Shown: in pieces, positions 1 to 7,441 of the stretch
Layout: each line of letters begins with the position of its first letter
Numbering within the stretch: position 1 is the first letter of the stretch
Origin: Saprospiraceae bacterium
GTDB lineage: Bacteria > Bacteroidota > Bacteroidia > Chitinophagales > Saprospiraceae
Assembly: GCA_023300835.1 (NCBI GenBank)
Contig: JALZVB010000021.1
Location: forward strand, 1-8,500
Direction: 5' to 3'
DNA length: 8,500 nucleotides
The notes under the pieces: generated by a model
What the model was told of the DNA's origin: nothing
Seen by the model: only the letters and a program-made list of their open reading frames with translations
Databases searched by the model: none
Program-made: the position numbers and the translations under genes

Positions 1-465
1 CCATGAGTTCATGGCATTCAATAAGTCATTTTCCATTTTGAAATCAACCTTGAATCCATAATCTTTAAAGAATCTACTTCTTGTATTGGCTTGTGCGCCT
101 TCATTGAAGTATAAACCCGGTGCATAACCACCCCACATGACAAGTTGTACTCTGAGGGTATTATCGTCTACTTCTGATTTGTTGTTATTGGTTTTCCCAA
201 AAAGCCCACCACTTTTTTCCTTACTAGAATTGGTAGAGGCTTCATTGGTCTTAGAGTTATTATTATTTGTAGACGCATTCTTGGAATCAGAACTGGTGTT
301 ACCCATTGTTCCTTCATTATCAATACGTTCTTGTTCTGCCTTGTCTTTAAGGTCTTGTCCCACAGATGTATTATCAAGCAGGTACTTTCCTCCAAAAGCT
401 AGAAGCCCTAATATTACTAGAGTAATTAAGAGCTTAGAAAACATGGTTAATCGTGTCGTCGCCAT
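1..465 (-). CDS. Membrane-anchored solute-binding-protein-like protein, partial (3' end outside window)
   Basis: The frame is open from ATG at 465 to the window edge, giving 155 residues with the C-terminus missing. Residues 1-8 are short and basic, and residues 9-26 form one hydrophobic segment (a signal anchor or uncleaved signal peptide). Residues about 27-55 are charged. Residues about 56-98 are a low-complexity Asn/Ser/Thr/Lys linker. From about residue 103 a folded domain starts with the pattern VQLVMWGGYAPGLYFNEG, followed by FFKDYGFKVDF. This resembles the first lobe of periplasmic substrate-binding proteins (NMT1 or phosphate-ABC type); in Bacteroidota such domains are often fused to a C-terminal OmpA domain, which cannot be seen here. 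The protein probably sits in the inner membrane with its binding domain in the periplasm. It follows the PspA-like gene by 30 bp, so the two are probably co-transcribed. A second in-frame ATG at 444 is possible. The family assignment is by eye and the ligand is unknown. Confidence 0.7.
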   Translation of the reverse strand, partial: MATTRLTMFSKLLITLVILGLLAFGGKYLLDNTSVGQDLKDKAEQERIDNEGTMGNTSSDSKNASTNNNNSKTNEASTNSSKEKSGGLFGKTNNNKSEVDDNTLRVQLVMWGGYAPGLYFNEGAQANTRSRFFKDYGFKVDFKMENDLLNAMNSW

Positions 466-495
466 TTATATAAAATTGATTTGTTTCGAATGTTT

Positions 496-1518
496 TTAAT
501 CAAAAAAGTTATCGTATTGGTTGCCTTCATTACTTGCTCGCTGCGGTTGAGCTACAGGTGAATCAAGGTCAAGAATATCATTGTCGTCGTTAGCTTGTAG
601 AATAAGCTCTTCTTTGGAACCACCTAGAAGTAGTGAGGTAGATTTTTTCTCCCACTTTTCTAACATTTCCATGCCCTTCTCCTCATAGATTCCATTCTGA
701 AGATCAATAGACTGCATAAAGTCTTCTGACATTTCCATAAATTGCTCCATCTCCCCTACTTTGTTACTGACATCATCTGCTATATTTTCAAGAGCCATAT
801 CAAACATTGCCTTCTTATCCGTATCTCCCTTTATAATAGACATAGCTGACTTCATCGCCGAATGTCCTGCCAACATGGCTTTTCTTTCTTGGTCTTTTAG
901 TTTGACTTGATCTTCTATGTCCTCAACTAGGATAGCTGAGTTTCTGTACATCTTATCTAGTACTCTATAAAGTACTTCCATGCGCTTGTATAGGTCAGAC
1001 AATTTGAGATTAGATTCTCTCAGTCTACCCGCTTTTCTACTTTTGAGTATAAGAACAGATTGGTTATTTTGTTTTTTGGCTTGACCGGCAAGATCCATAT
1101 TGTTCTGGATCGCTTTATTATTATTTACGATCATCTCCTTGAGCTTATGCATCTGGCCTCTGAGTTTACCTGTCTGCATTCTCATTTTTTTTAGATTCTT
1201 CTTAAGGTCAGAAACATAGTTTTTAAGAATACCGATAGGGTCCATCTGTACAAATATCCCCGTAATCTTGCGCATTGCACTTTGATACATATATGATATC
1301 AAATTACGTGCACGAGAGTCCAATGCCGCATATATTATGACGCCTAATACCCCAGTAAGGGCTGCCAACTTGGCCGTAGAGGCAGCTGCACCGACTACAA
1401 ATCCGATTATTCCTGGCAACAGCCACAAACCACCTGCTAGCATCGCTATTAAAAATAAGGCCCCTGTGACACCTTCTTTCCTTTTCCAAAAGGATTTTCT
1501 TTTCAAGTTATTTGACAT
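496..1518 (-). CDS. PspA/ESCRT-III-like coiled-coil protein with two N-terminal membrane segments
   Basis: This 340-residue protein begins with a basic stretch (residues 1-15), then two hydrophobic segments at about 17-45 and 48-66 rich in Gly and Ala. A long helical, charged region follows at about 95-230, then a Met-rich acidic helix at about 236-295 and an acidic, disordered-looking tail ending in NFFD. The start of the helical region (DPIGILKNYVSDLKKNLKKM) resembles the first hairpin of PspA/IM30 proteins, where DP plus a long amphipathic coiled coil is typical. I infer a membrane-stress or membrane-remodelling role. Classic PspA is about 220 residues and has no transmembrane segment, so this would be a variant architecture. 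The gene is the first of a probable operon with the solute-binding-like gene 30 bp downstream, and a -7 promoter element lies 31 bp upstream of the ATG. No Shine-Dalgarno is visible. The domain relationship is a pattern judgement, not a search result; an unrelated coiled-coil protein is the alternative. Confidence 0.72.
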   Translation of the reverse strand: MSNNLKRKSFWKRKEGVTGALFLIAMLAGGLWLLPGIIGFVVGAAASTAKLAALTGVLGVIIYAALDSRARNLISYMYQSAMRKITGIFVQMDPIGILKNYVSDLKKNLKKMRMQTGKLRGQMHKLKEMIVNNNKAIQNNMDLAGQAKKQNNQSVLILKSRKAGRLRESNLKLSDLYKRMEVLYRVLDKMYRNSAILVEDIEDQVKLKDQERKAMLAGHSAMKSAMSIIKGDTDKKAMFDMALENIADDVSNKVGEMEQFMEMSEDFMQSIDLQNGIYEEKGMEMLEKWEKKSTSLLLGGSKEELILQANDDNDILDLDSPVAQPQRASNEGNQYDNFFD

Positions 1519-1549
1519 TTAATGAGAAATCAATTTGCTAAATATGATA

Positions 1550-1557
1550 CAAAGATA
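1550..1557 (-). promoter_or_regulatory. Bacteroidota-type -7 promoter element for the PspA-like operon
   Basis: On the minus strand this reads TATCTTTG, a perfect match to the Bacteroidota -7 consensus TAnnTTTG. It would put the transcription start about 25 nt before the ATG at 1518. A matching TTG -33 element at the expected spacing of about 19-21 nt is not seen (the nearest TTG is only 11 nt upstream), so the call rests on the -7 element and its position. Confidence 0.5.
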
Positions 1558-1837
1558 ATATATAAGGCCAATACCCATGTATTTCATATATGTAACTACA
1601 AATAAACCCTAAGAATTCCTTAAGATCATCGATGAATGGAAGAAATATGTAGTGGTTGAGGTGAAATATAATATATCACTAGACTAAGCCAAACTAAAAA
1701 GCAAGACAATTAACAGCATATATACCAAACTATCAGGTAGAATTATTAGGTAATACCAATTAGCCATTAGAATGCAGCACTTATTTTAATAGATTTTTAG
1801 GACATGGCGCTATTTCAGGACACGACACCAGAACAAA

Positions 1838-1869
1838 AAAAACGTTGCTCATTTCTGAACAACGTTTTT
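1838..1869 (-). terminator. Rho-independent terminator behind the secreted-protein gene
   Basis: A perfect 10-bp stem (AAAAACGTTG pairing with CAACGTTTTT) encloses a 12-nt loop that can itself form a TCA/TGA mini-stem. Read on the minus strand, the second arm runs into eight T residues. It begins about 54 nt after the stop codon of the gene ending at 1923, the right place to end that transcript and insulate the PspA-like operon. The A-tract and T-tract are symmetric, so it could work in both directions. Confidence 0.85.
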
Positions 1870-1922
1870 CTGACTTTTATGGAGATGACTAATCTCCCCT
1901 TTTATAATACCCTTAATATTAT

Positions 1923-2300
1923 CTATTTGATGTTTACCGATGTCATAAAGACTTCAGCTTTTCCTGCTATAATAAAACCTAATTTACTATCCCCTTGAGA
2001 AAACAAGGCTTTGGAAATTTTTACTTGATTAGACATAACTGGAAGTTGAAATTGCAAGTTTCCTTCTGAGTTGAATATCTGTATCATGTCTACACTTTCT
2101 GCAGTTGTAAACTCTAGCCTATCTTCAACTTCATTATAGTGAGCTGATTTGATCAACTCAAGTTGATCTATATTTAATGCTGTGATTTCAACAGTTGCTG
2201 TTGAAATTAAGTTTTCTGGACCAGTTGTTACAGGACTTGTATTTGCTAGTCCTATTGTTATTGTTGCTACTGCGATTATTATAGTTAGTAAAGTTTTCAT
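1923..2300 (-). CDS. Small secreted protein of unknown function (125 aa)
   Basis: I do not recognise a family. The frame is open further upstream to an ATG at 2384, but those 28 extra residues do not look like a protein start. The ATG at 2300 gives a textbook signal peptide: MK, a hydrophobic core at residues 4-18, and a likely cleavage near GLAN (18-21). The mature part is about 105 residues, contains no Cys, and seems to be beta-rich. Its second half (about 70-125) alternates short hydrophobic strands with the pattern IQIFNSEGNLQFQL and a terminal KAEVFMTSVNIK, loosely like the small beta-sandwich sorting domains of the Bacteroidota type IX secretion system; that likeness is weak. The gene appears monocistronic, with its own terminator at 1838-1869. 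It is probably exported to the periplasm or beyond. Confidence 0.65.
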   Translation of the reverse strand: MKTLLTIIIAVATITIGLANTSPVTTGPENLISTATVEITALNIDQLELIKSAHYNEVEDRLEFTTAESVDMIQIFNSEGNLQFQLPVMSNQVKISKALFSQGDSKLGFIIAGKAEVFMTSVNIK

Positions 2301-2533
2301 GTTGTTTGGGTTTTGTATATATAAGACAATAAAATGAATCTCCCTCACTAAATACCCTCTACTACAAGTCATCGACATATGCACTACAAAAGCCCTACAA
2401 TGAGTAAAAATGAGTGACTTTAGCTAAACGAAGGTGTCACTAACCTAATTCTTGATAATTATATAGCATATATCCAAAAAACAACTCGATTACAACAATA
2501 TCAGGATGGTATTGATATTCATTGTTTTAGTAT

Positions 2534-4003
2534 CTAACTTTTATCCACGAGAGTACGACTTATGTAATCTTTCCAAGTAGTATATCGTTTATTACGAGTA
2601 TCAGTTTCCATTTTAGAAACATAGGTAGTATCAATTTCTCTATTCTTCTCTACAACCGCAGCATCCCACAACCCAATAGTTATCCCAGCCAGATATGCTG
2701 CTCCCAGAGCCGTTGATTCTATATTAACGGGTCGTTCTACATTTGTATCTAGAATATCAGCTTGGAATTGCATCAAGTAATTATTCTTGCAAGCGCCACC
2801 ATCAACTTTCAATACTTTTAAGGCGGTAGCGCTATCTCTTGTCATGGCCTCCAATACATCTCTTGTGCGATATGCCATAGACTCAAGCGTCGCCTTAGCA
2901 ATATGTGCTATTCCCGTTCTACGCGTCAAACCAAATATTGCACCACGACTTTCCATATCCCAATAAGGTGCACCCAATCCAGCAAAGGCAGGAATCACAT
3001 ACACTTCGTTATCGTCTTGTACCTCATATGCTAGCGCTTCTGTCTCATTAGAGTCATCAATGATCTGTAACCCATCTCGTAACCATTGGATGGCAGCCCC
3101 AGCCATAAAAATACTTCCTTCTAATGCATAACCGATACCGCCATCTGAATTGCAACATAAGGTCGTCAATAATCCATTATCAGAAGGAACATACTTATCA
3201 CCGACATGCATCAGCATAAAACAACCTGTTCCGTAGGTATTTTTAGCCATACCTCTAGTGAAACAAGCCTGTCCAAATAGGGCAGCTTGCTGATCACCAG
3301 CTACACCAGTTATTGGAATTTCAACATCTCTGTATTTATATATACCAAAATGAGAAGCCGATTTCTGTACAGATGGTAAAATCGTTTTAGGTATATCTAG
3401 CAATGATAATATCTTATCATCCCATTTCAGATCTCTGATATTAAATAGCATTGTTCTAGACGCATTGGTGTAATCTGTAACATGATTTTCTCCTGCTGTC
3501 AACTTCCATATAAGCCAAGTATCAATTGTACCAAAACATAATTCATCAATGTCGTAGTCCGTATTATCTAGAATCCACTTGATCTTAGTACCTGAAAAAT
3601 AGGTATCTATGGGTAAACCTGTCTGGCTATAGATATATGTATTATGTCCAGCTTCTTTTAGGGCTTTGCAATAATCGACAGTACGTTTGTCTTGCCATAC
3701 AATAGCATTGTATATTGGCTTACCAGTCTTCTTGTTCCATACAACAGCCGTTTCTCTTTGATTAGTTATACCTATACTTCTTATCGCATTTATGTCTTCT
3801 ACATGATTATCTATTAGTGAGTTCAACATCTTATATTGGACATCCCATATTTCTTCTGGGTCATGCTCCACCCATCCATCCTTAGGAAAAAACTGGGTGA
3901 ACGCTTCTTGCTCTACGGCAACTATTTGACCTGAACTATTTACCAATACAGCTCTACAGCTACTGGTTCCTTGGTCAAGTGCTATTATATATGAGTCTGG
4001 CAT
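2534..4003 (-). CDS. glpK: Glycerol kinase
   Basis: This FGGY-family kinase phosphorylates glycerol with ATP to sn-glycerol 3-phosphate in the cytoplasm. Its 489 residues are close to the usual 495-500. The N-terminal ATP-site loop DQGTSSCRA is at residues 10-18. The first FGGY signature (Y135 to N147, with K140 and W143) and the second (G354 to E374) both match. Glycerol-contacting residues known from the E. coli enzyme are present: R83 and E84 in NQRET, W103, Y135, and the catalytic Asp D237 in GVAGDQQAALFG. The C-terminal PGIETT-type motif that binds EIIA-Glc in enterobacteria is not seen, so that form of inhibition is not expected. The gene is last of three in a probable operon, 74 bp after galK; GlpD two genes upstream uses its product. 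No glycerol facilitator gene (glpF) is present in the window. Confidence 0.97.
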   Translation of the reverse strand: MPDSYIIALDQGTSSCRAVLVNSSGQIVAVEQEAFTQFFPKDGWVEHDPEEIWDVQYKMLNSLIDNHVEDINAIRSIGITNQRETAVVWNKKTGKPIYNAIVWQDKRTVDYCKALKEAGHNTYIYSQTGLPIDTYFSGTKIKWILDNTDYDIDELCFGTIDTWLIWKLTAGENHVTDYTNASRTMLFNIRDLKWDDKILSLLDIPKTILPSVQKSASHFGIYKYRDVEIPITGVAGDQQAALFGQACFTRGMAKNTYGTGCFMLMHVGDKYVPSDNGLLTTLCCNSDGGIGYALEGSIFMAGAAIQWLRDGLQIIDDSNETEALAYEVQDDNEVYVIPAFAGLGAPYWDMESRGAIFGLTRRTGIAHIAKATLESMAYRTRDVLEAMTRDSATALKVLKVDGGACKNNYLMQFQADILDTNVERPVNIESTALGAAYLAGITIGLWDAAVVEKNREIDTTYVSKMETDTRNKRYTTWKDYISRTLVDKS

Positions 4004-4077
4004 TTAAACAATATTAAGTTAAGTTACATTAAGAAATATAAGGTTGTCGCTTCACTTATGAGAAGAAAATTCAAAGA

Positions 4078-5238
4078 CTAAGTTGTTATAACCTCTACCC
4101 CATTTCCTATTTTCACATAATAAGCTTCTGCTTTTATGTTGGTAGTTTTATAATAATCATACATCATCTTTCGGATAACGTCTACTTTTCCTTCCTTATG
4201 AATAAGATTCAATGTACATCCCCCGAATCCACCGCCCATCATCCTAGCTCCTTTTATAGATGGTTGATCCATAGACAAATTAACAAGCAGATCTAACTCA
4301 TCACAACTGACTTCGTACTTATTCTTGAGACCATTATGAGAAGCGTATAATAGTTTACCTAACGTATTAAAATCTCTAGAAGCTAAAGCCAATCTAAAGT
4401 CATCTACTCTTTTGTTTTCTTCAATTATAAAGCTAGCTCTGTCGTAATAGGTATCAGAAAAGGTATCTTTTATTAATTCTAATTGATCGTGTGACAAAGT
4501 GCTTAAGTGTTCTACCTCAGGGAACTTAGTTTGAGTTATTCTTACAATTTCTTTGCACTCACTGGGTCTGTCATTATAGCCTGACGAGAGATGGGAATGT
4601 TTTACGTTGGTATTTATAAGGACCAGTTCATAGGGATCCAAATCAACATTATGATATTCAAATGTCTGCGTTGCACAATCCATTAACATAGCTTTGCCTT
4701 CCTGTCCAAACATAGATGAGAATTGATCTAATATACCACTTTGGATATTGAGATGATTATTCTCTGCCCTATTTCCTATTCTGACCAGTTCCCACTTATC
4801 GAGATCTGTAGACGTGATCTTATCTATTCCTCTAGCAAAGCCACATTCCAATGCCGCAGATGAACTCACCCCTGCACCGATAGGAATCTCACTCATGAAC
4901 AAGCAATCGAAGCCCATTATCTTAATGTCTAAATTTTCAAATTCTCTGAGTACACCGAAACAGTATCGTGCCCATAATTTTTCCGAATCATTTTTAGAAG
5001 TTAGATTATAATTTTCGCTAGCCGCCATATCATGCGCTACAATATTACATGTATTGCTACCATTTGGCTTAAAGCCAAAATACATACACTTGTCTATAGC
5101 CGCAGGAAAGACACAACCCTTATTGTAATCTGTATGCTCCCCTATCAAGTTAATTCTACCTGGCGCTCGCACAAGAAATTCTGGCTGAACGCCAAAAGTT
5201 AACTCAAACTGTTGTTTTACTTTATCAATGATAGACAT
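4078..5238 (-). CDS. galK: Galactokinase (GHMP kinase family)
   Basis: The enzyme phosphorylates alpha-D-galactose at C1 with ATP, the entry step of the Leloir pathway. Its 386 residues match the family (E. coli GalK has 382). The N-terminal galactokinase signature GRINLIGEHTDYN is at residues 27-39. The GHMP ATP-binding loop PIGAGVSSSAA is at 119-129, and the third motif GARMMGGGFGGC at 330-341. Residues equivalent to the human sugar and catalytic site are kept: R28, E34, H35, D37, the catalytic base D171 in GILDQ, and Y221 in SGYNDRP. This supports true galactose specificity rather than another GHMP kinase. The location is odd: it lies between glpD (47 bp upstream) and glpK (74 bp downstream), and no galT, galE or galM is visible. 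The shared transcript suggests that galactose and glycerol arise from the same substrate. The start at 5238 puts the signature at the usual distance from the N-terminus. Confidence 0.95.
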   Translation of the reverse strand: MSIIDKVKQQFELTFGVQPEFLVRAPGRINLIGEHTDYNKGCVFPAAIDKCMYFGFKPNGSNTCNIVAHDMAASENYNLTSKNDSEKLWARYCFGVLREFENLDIKIMGFDCLFMSEIPIGAGVSSSAALECGFARGIDKITSTDLDKWELVRIGNRAENNHLNIQSGILDQFSSMFGQEGKAMLMDCATQTFEYHNVDLDPYELVLINTNVKHSHLSSGYNDRPSECKEIVRITQTKFPEVEHLSTLSHDQLELIKDTFSDTYYDRASFIIEENKRVDDFRLALASRDFNTLGKLLYASHNGLKNKYEVSCDELDLLVNLSMDQPSIKGARMMGGGFGGCTLNLIHKEGKVDVIRKMMYDYYKTTNIKAEAYYVKIGNGVEVITT

Positions 5239-5285
5239 ACCATTCTAATTGTTAATACATATCAGGTTATACAGCATACAACAAG

Positions 5286-6935
5286 TTATACCTTAATCAT
5301 AGTGACATCATCTAAATAGATTTGAGATTGCTTTCTCATCATTTCTGTTTTAGCAGACGACCAATTGAAATGACTCGCAAACTCAGAAACTATAAAATCC
5401 AAATTATCATGAACTGATTCTACATCAAAATATATCTTTCCAGTCCGTCTGTTAAAATAATCATCAGACAAATAACATGACTCATAAGTAATACAATAGT
5501 CAATTTCAGATCTTAATAGTGCTTGCGATTTTTTCAACTCAGAATTCAGTGCATTTGCAATAATGAGCTCCGCATGTTTGCCATAAGTTGTGACCAGATA
5601 CCATGCTTCAAATTCTGATAAGTTAAAGTCCGCATACTTCTCTTTTATATTCTCAAGAAACTTTTTGTAGTCTTGATAATCAGAAAAACTATCACTGTGT
5701 ATTTTATATTTTTCAGTTTCGCATTCTTTTTTAGACAAGCTTTTTTTTCTTTCTTGCACTAAATCAATTACACGTTCTGCCATTTTTCTATATCCCGTGA
5801 GCTTACCTCCAGCTATAGAAATCAAATTAGATTCCGAGACAAATATTTCATCCTTCCTAGAAAGTTCAGATGGCGATTTCCCTTCTTCATGTATAAGTGG
5901 CCTCAATCCTGCCCAGGTAGAAATAATATCTGAGTGGGTAAGTTGCTCGACTTCAAATAATTTATTTATAGATTCTAGGATATACTCTGCATCTTCATAA
6001 GTGCATATCACTCTGTCTTTATCTGATGTATATACTGTATCAGAAGTACCTATGTAAGTGACCTTACCACGTGGAATGGCAAACAACATTCTCCCCTTAA
6101 AATCATCAAAGTAGACTGCCGATTGTACAGGTAATTTATGATGTGGCAAAACGATATGAACACCTTTAGTTAACTGAAGGCTATTGCCTTTTTTAGATCT
6201 ATTTATGGTTCTTAATTCGTCCACCCACGGCCCTGCTGCAGACACAACTTGGGTTGCTTTAAATTCAACTTCCCTATCGTTAACATAATCTAGACAATTC
6301 ACACCAACAACATTACCTTGCTCATATACAAAATCTATAACTTTCATATAGTTAAATGCCTCTCCACCCTCTCTTCTGGCTGCTTTTATTAGTTCTACTG
6401 TAAGTCTAGCGTCATCAGTACGATATTCTGAATATTGGATACCAGATTTCAGAAGCGATTTGTTAAGTAAGGGCTCTTGTAATAGGGTTCTATTTTTGTT
6501 AAAGACAGTTTTCCTGTCTTTGCGTGGAACACAAGCCAATCTATCATACACGGATATGGCAAGGGATGCCGTTATTTTCCCAAAAGTTCCTCCATCAACA
6601 ATAGGCAGTAGCATCTTTTCGGGGTGCACCAAATGAGGGATATTATGATGCGCAATTGCTCGTTCTAGACCTGACTCTTTGACCAGTGAAAATTCAAATT
6701 GCTTAAGATAGCGCAACCCTCCATGGATAAGCTTAGTAGATTTACTACTTGTTCCTGAAGCAAAGTCCTTTTTTTCTAATAACAAAGTCGATAATCCACG
6801 CAATGATGCATCCAATGCTATACCCGCACCCGTTACACCACCACCTATTATTATGAGGTCATATCGCTGATCCTTACACTTTATCAATCGCTCATCTCTG
6901 TTTTTATTATCAAAAGAGATATCCTTATTCTGCAT
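5286..6935 (-). CDS. glpD: Aerobic glycerol-3-phosphate dehydrogenase (FAD-dependent, quinone-linked)
   Basis: GlpD oxidises sn-glycerol 3-phosphate to dihydroxyacetone phosphate and passes electrons through FAD to membrane quinone; it is a peripheral inner-membrane enzyme. The 549-residue length fits bacterial and mitochondrial homologues. The FAD dinucleotide-binding fold and first family signature lie at residues 30-47 (IGGGVTGAGIALDASLRG). The loop STKLIHGGLRYL at 66-77 includes the R-Y pair that contacts substrate and FAD in the E. coli enzyme. STWAGLRPL (339-347) provides another substrate-site arginine. The second family signature GGKLTGYRKMA is at 376-386. From about residue 400 on, a C-terminal cap region is less conserved. 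No transmembrane helix is seen, as expected. The gene is the first of a probable glpD-galK-glpK operon whose promoter must lie in the 506-bp region upstream. Confidence 0.96.
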   Translation of the reverse strand: MQNKDISFDNKNRDERLIKCKDQRYDLIIIGGGVTGAGIALDASLRGLSTLLLEKKDFASGTSSKSTKLIHGGLRYLKQFEFSLVKESGLERAIAHHNIPHLVHPEKMLLPIVDGGTFGKITASLAISVYDRLACVPRKDRKTVFNKNRTLLQEPLLNKSLLKSGIQYSEYRTDDARLTVELIKAARREGGEAFNYMKVIDFVYEQGNVVGVNCLDYVNDREVEFKATQVVSAAGPWVDELRTINRSKKGNSLQLTKGVHIVLPHHKLPVQSAVYFDDFKGRMLFAIPRGKVTYIGTSDTVYTSDKDRVICTYEDAEYILESINKLFEVEQLTHSDIISTWAGLRPLIHEEGKSPSELSRKDEIFVSESNLISIAGGKLTGYRKMAERVIDLVQERKKSLSKKECETEKYKIHSDSFSDYQDYKKFLENIKEKYADFNLSEFEAWYLVTTYGKHAELIIANALNSELKKSQALLRSEIDYCITYESCYLSDDYFNRRTGKIYFDVESVHDNLDFIVSEFASHFNWSSAKTEMMRKQSQIYLDDVTMIKV

Positions 6936-7441
6936 CGCTAAACTATATTGATTATTAAAAGTAGAATTTATCCAAAAAGACCTAACGTTTACTTAGTCTA
7001 TCAAGGATACAATATAATAGTCATTAAGAATGTAAGCTACAATCTTTTAATCATATTATAAAGATTCTTACTATGACAAAATGTTAACTATAAATGTGAT
7101 TGATACAAAATTGATCAACATTGTGCGATAATAACTGGCGACGTATTCTGAGAAGTAATCAAGGGTACATCTATTAACTATATTCTTGATTGAACAGAAA
7201 ATTCAAAATTTTCTTAAGCGAATAGCATGGAATTTATAATTTGTTGTTCTTCAGTCGCTTAGCTATGGCTAAACTTCTTCATCACGTCTCGTCTAAATCC
7301 ATTCTATTCTACTTTCATCCCAAGAGACAGTAAATAGAGGTACCCTCAATTTATTGATGGACTATTGTTTCAATTTGATTAGAGTCAATAATAAGAGAAT
7401 TGATAAATCTGTTTTATATTGTTGAATCAACAATATAATCT
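6936..7441. other. Divergent intergenic region with several inverted repeats
   Basis: This region separates glpD (minus) from the barrel pseudogene (plus) and must hold both promoters. For glpD, the minus-strand sequence TACTTTTA about 20 nt before the ATG is one mismatch from the TAnnTTTG -7 element, without a convincing -33 partner. An imperfect palindrome at 6979-6998 (GACCTAA near GTTTACTTAGTC) is a possible operator. Inverted repeats occur at 7157-7163/7185-7191, 7197-7213, 7215-7221/7255-7261 and 7259-7272, and the region ends with the long palindrome at 7414-7438. I see no credible open reading frame in it. Confidence 0.55.
7414..7438. promoter_or_regulatory. Perfect 12+1+12 palindrome, probable operator or translational hairpin
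   Basis: The arm TTATATTGTTGA is followed by a single A and then its exact reverse complement TCAACAATATAA. The palindrome ends three bases before the ATG at 7442. Its left arm contains TATTGTTG (7417-7424), one mismatch from the Bacteroidota -7 element TAnnTTTG, so a dimeric repressor bound here could block transcription. As RNA, the helix would instead hide the start region. A related half-site TTGATCAACA occurs at 7111-7120. No regulator gene is present in the window. Confidence 0.55.

Larger units (their letters stand above)
1519..1922. other. Gene-free stretch: PspA-operon leader and terminator region
   Basis: This 404-bp stretch between two minus-strand genes holds the promoter element at 1550-1557 and the terminator at 1838-1869. 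Between about 1560 and 1835 I see no credible gene, RNA or repeat. A plus-strand reading frame starting at 1804 runs over the terminator and then antisense to the secreted-protein gene, so it is not a gene. Confidence 0.6.

Noticed and set aside
137..499. Plus-strand 120-residue reading frame
   Set aside because: It lies antisense to the clearly coding solute-binding-like gene; its Leu/Ser-rich composition is a mirror of that gene's codons.
1804..1998. Plus-strand 64-residue reading frame
   Set aside because: It reads through the terminator hairpin at 1838-1869 and antisense into the secreted-protein gene, and has no recognisable features.
2301..2384. N-terminal extension of the small secreted protein to the ATG at 2384
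   Set aside because: It would place 28 residues with no signal-peptide character before a textbook signal peptide that begins at the ATG at 2300.
2494..2526. Possible terminator hairpin just after glpK
   Set aside because: The arms pair only with a 4-nt bulge, and the nearest T-run on the minus strand (2476-2481) is about 12 nt away from the stem, so it is not a convincing rho-independent terminator.
4814..5011. Plus-strand frame inside galK
   Set aside because: It is a shadow of the galK coding sequence on the opposite strand.
5797..6000. Plus-strand frame inside glpD
   Set aside because: It is a shadow of conserved glpD sequence, including the strand opposite the second family signature.
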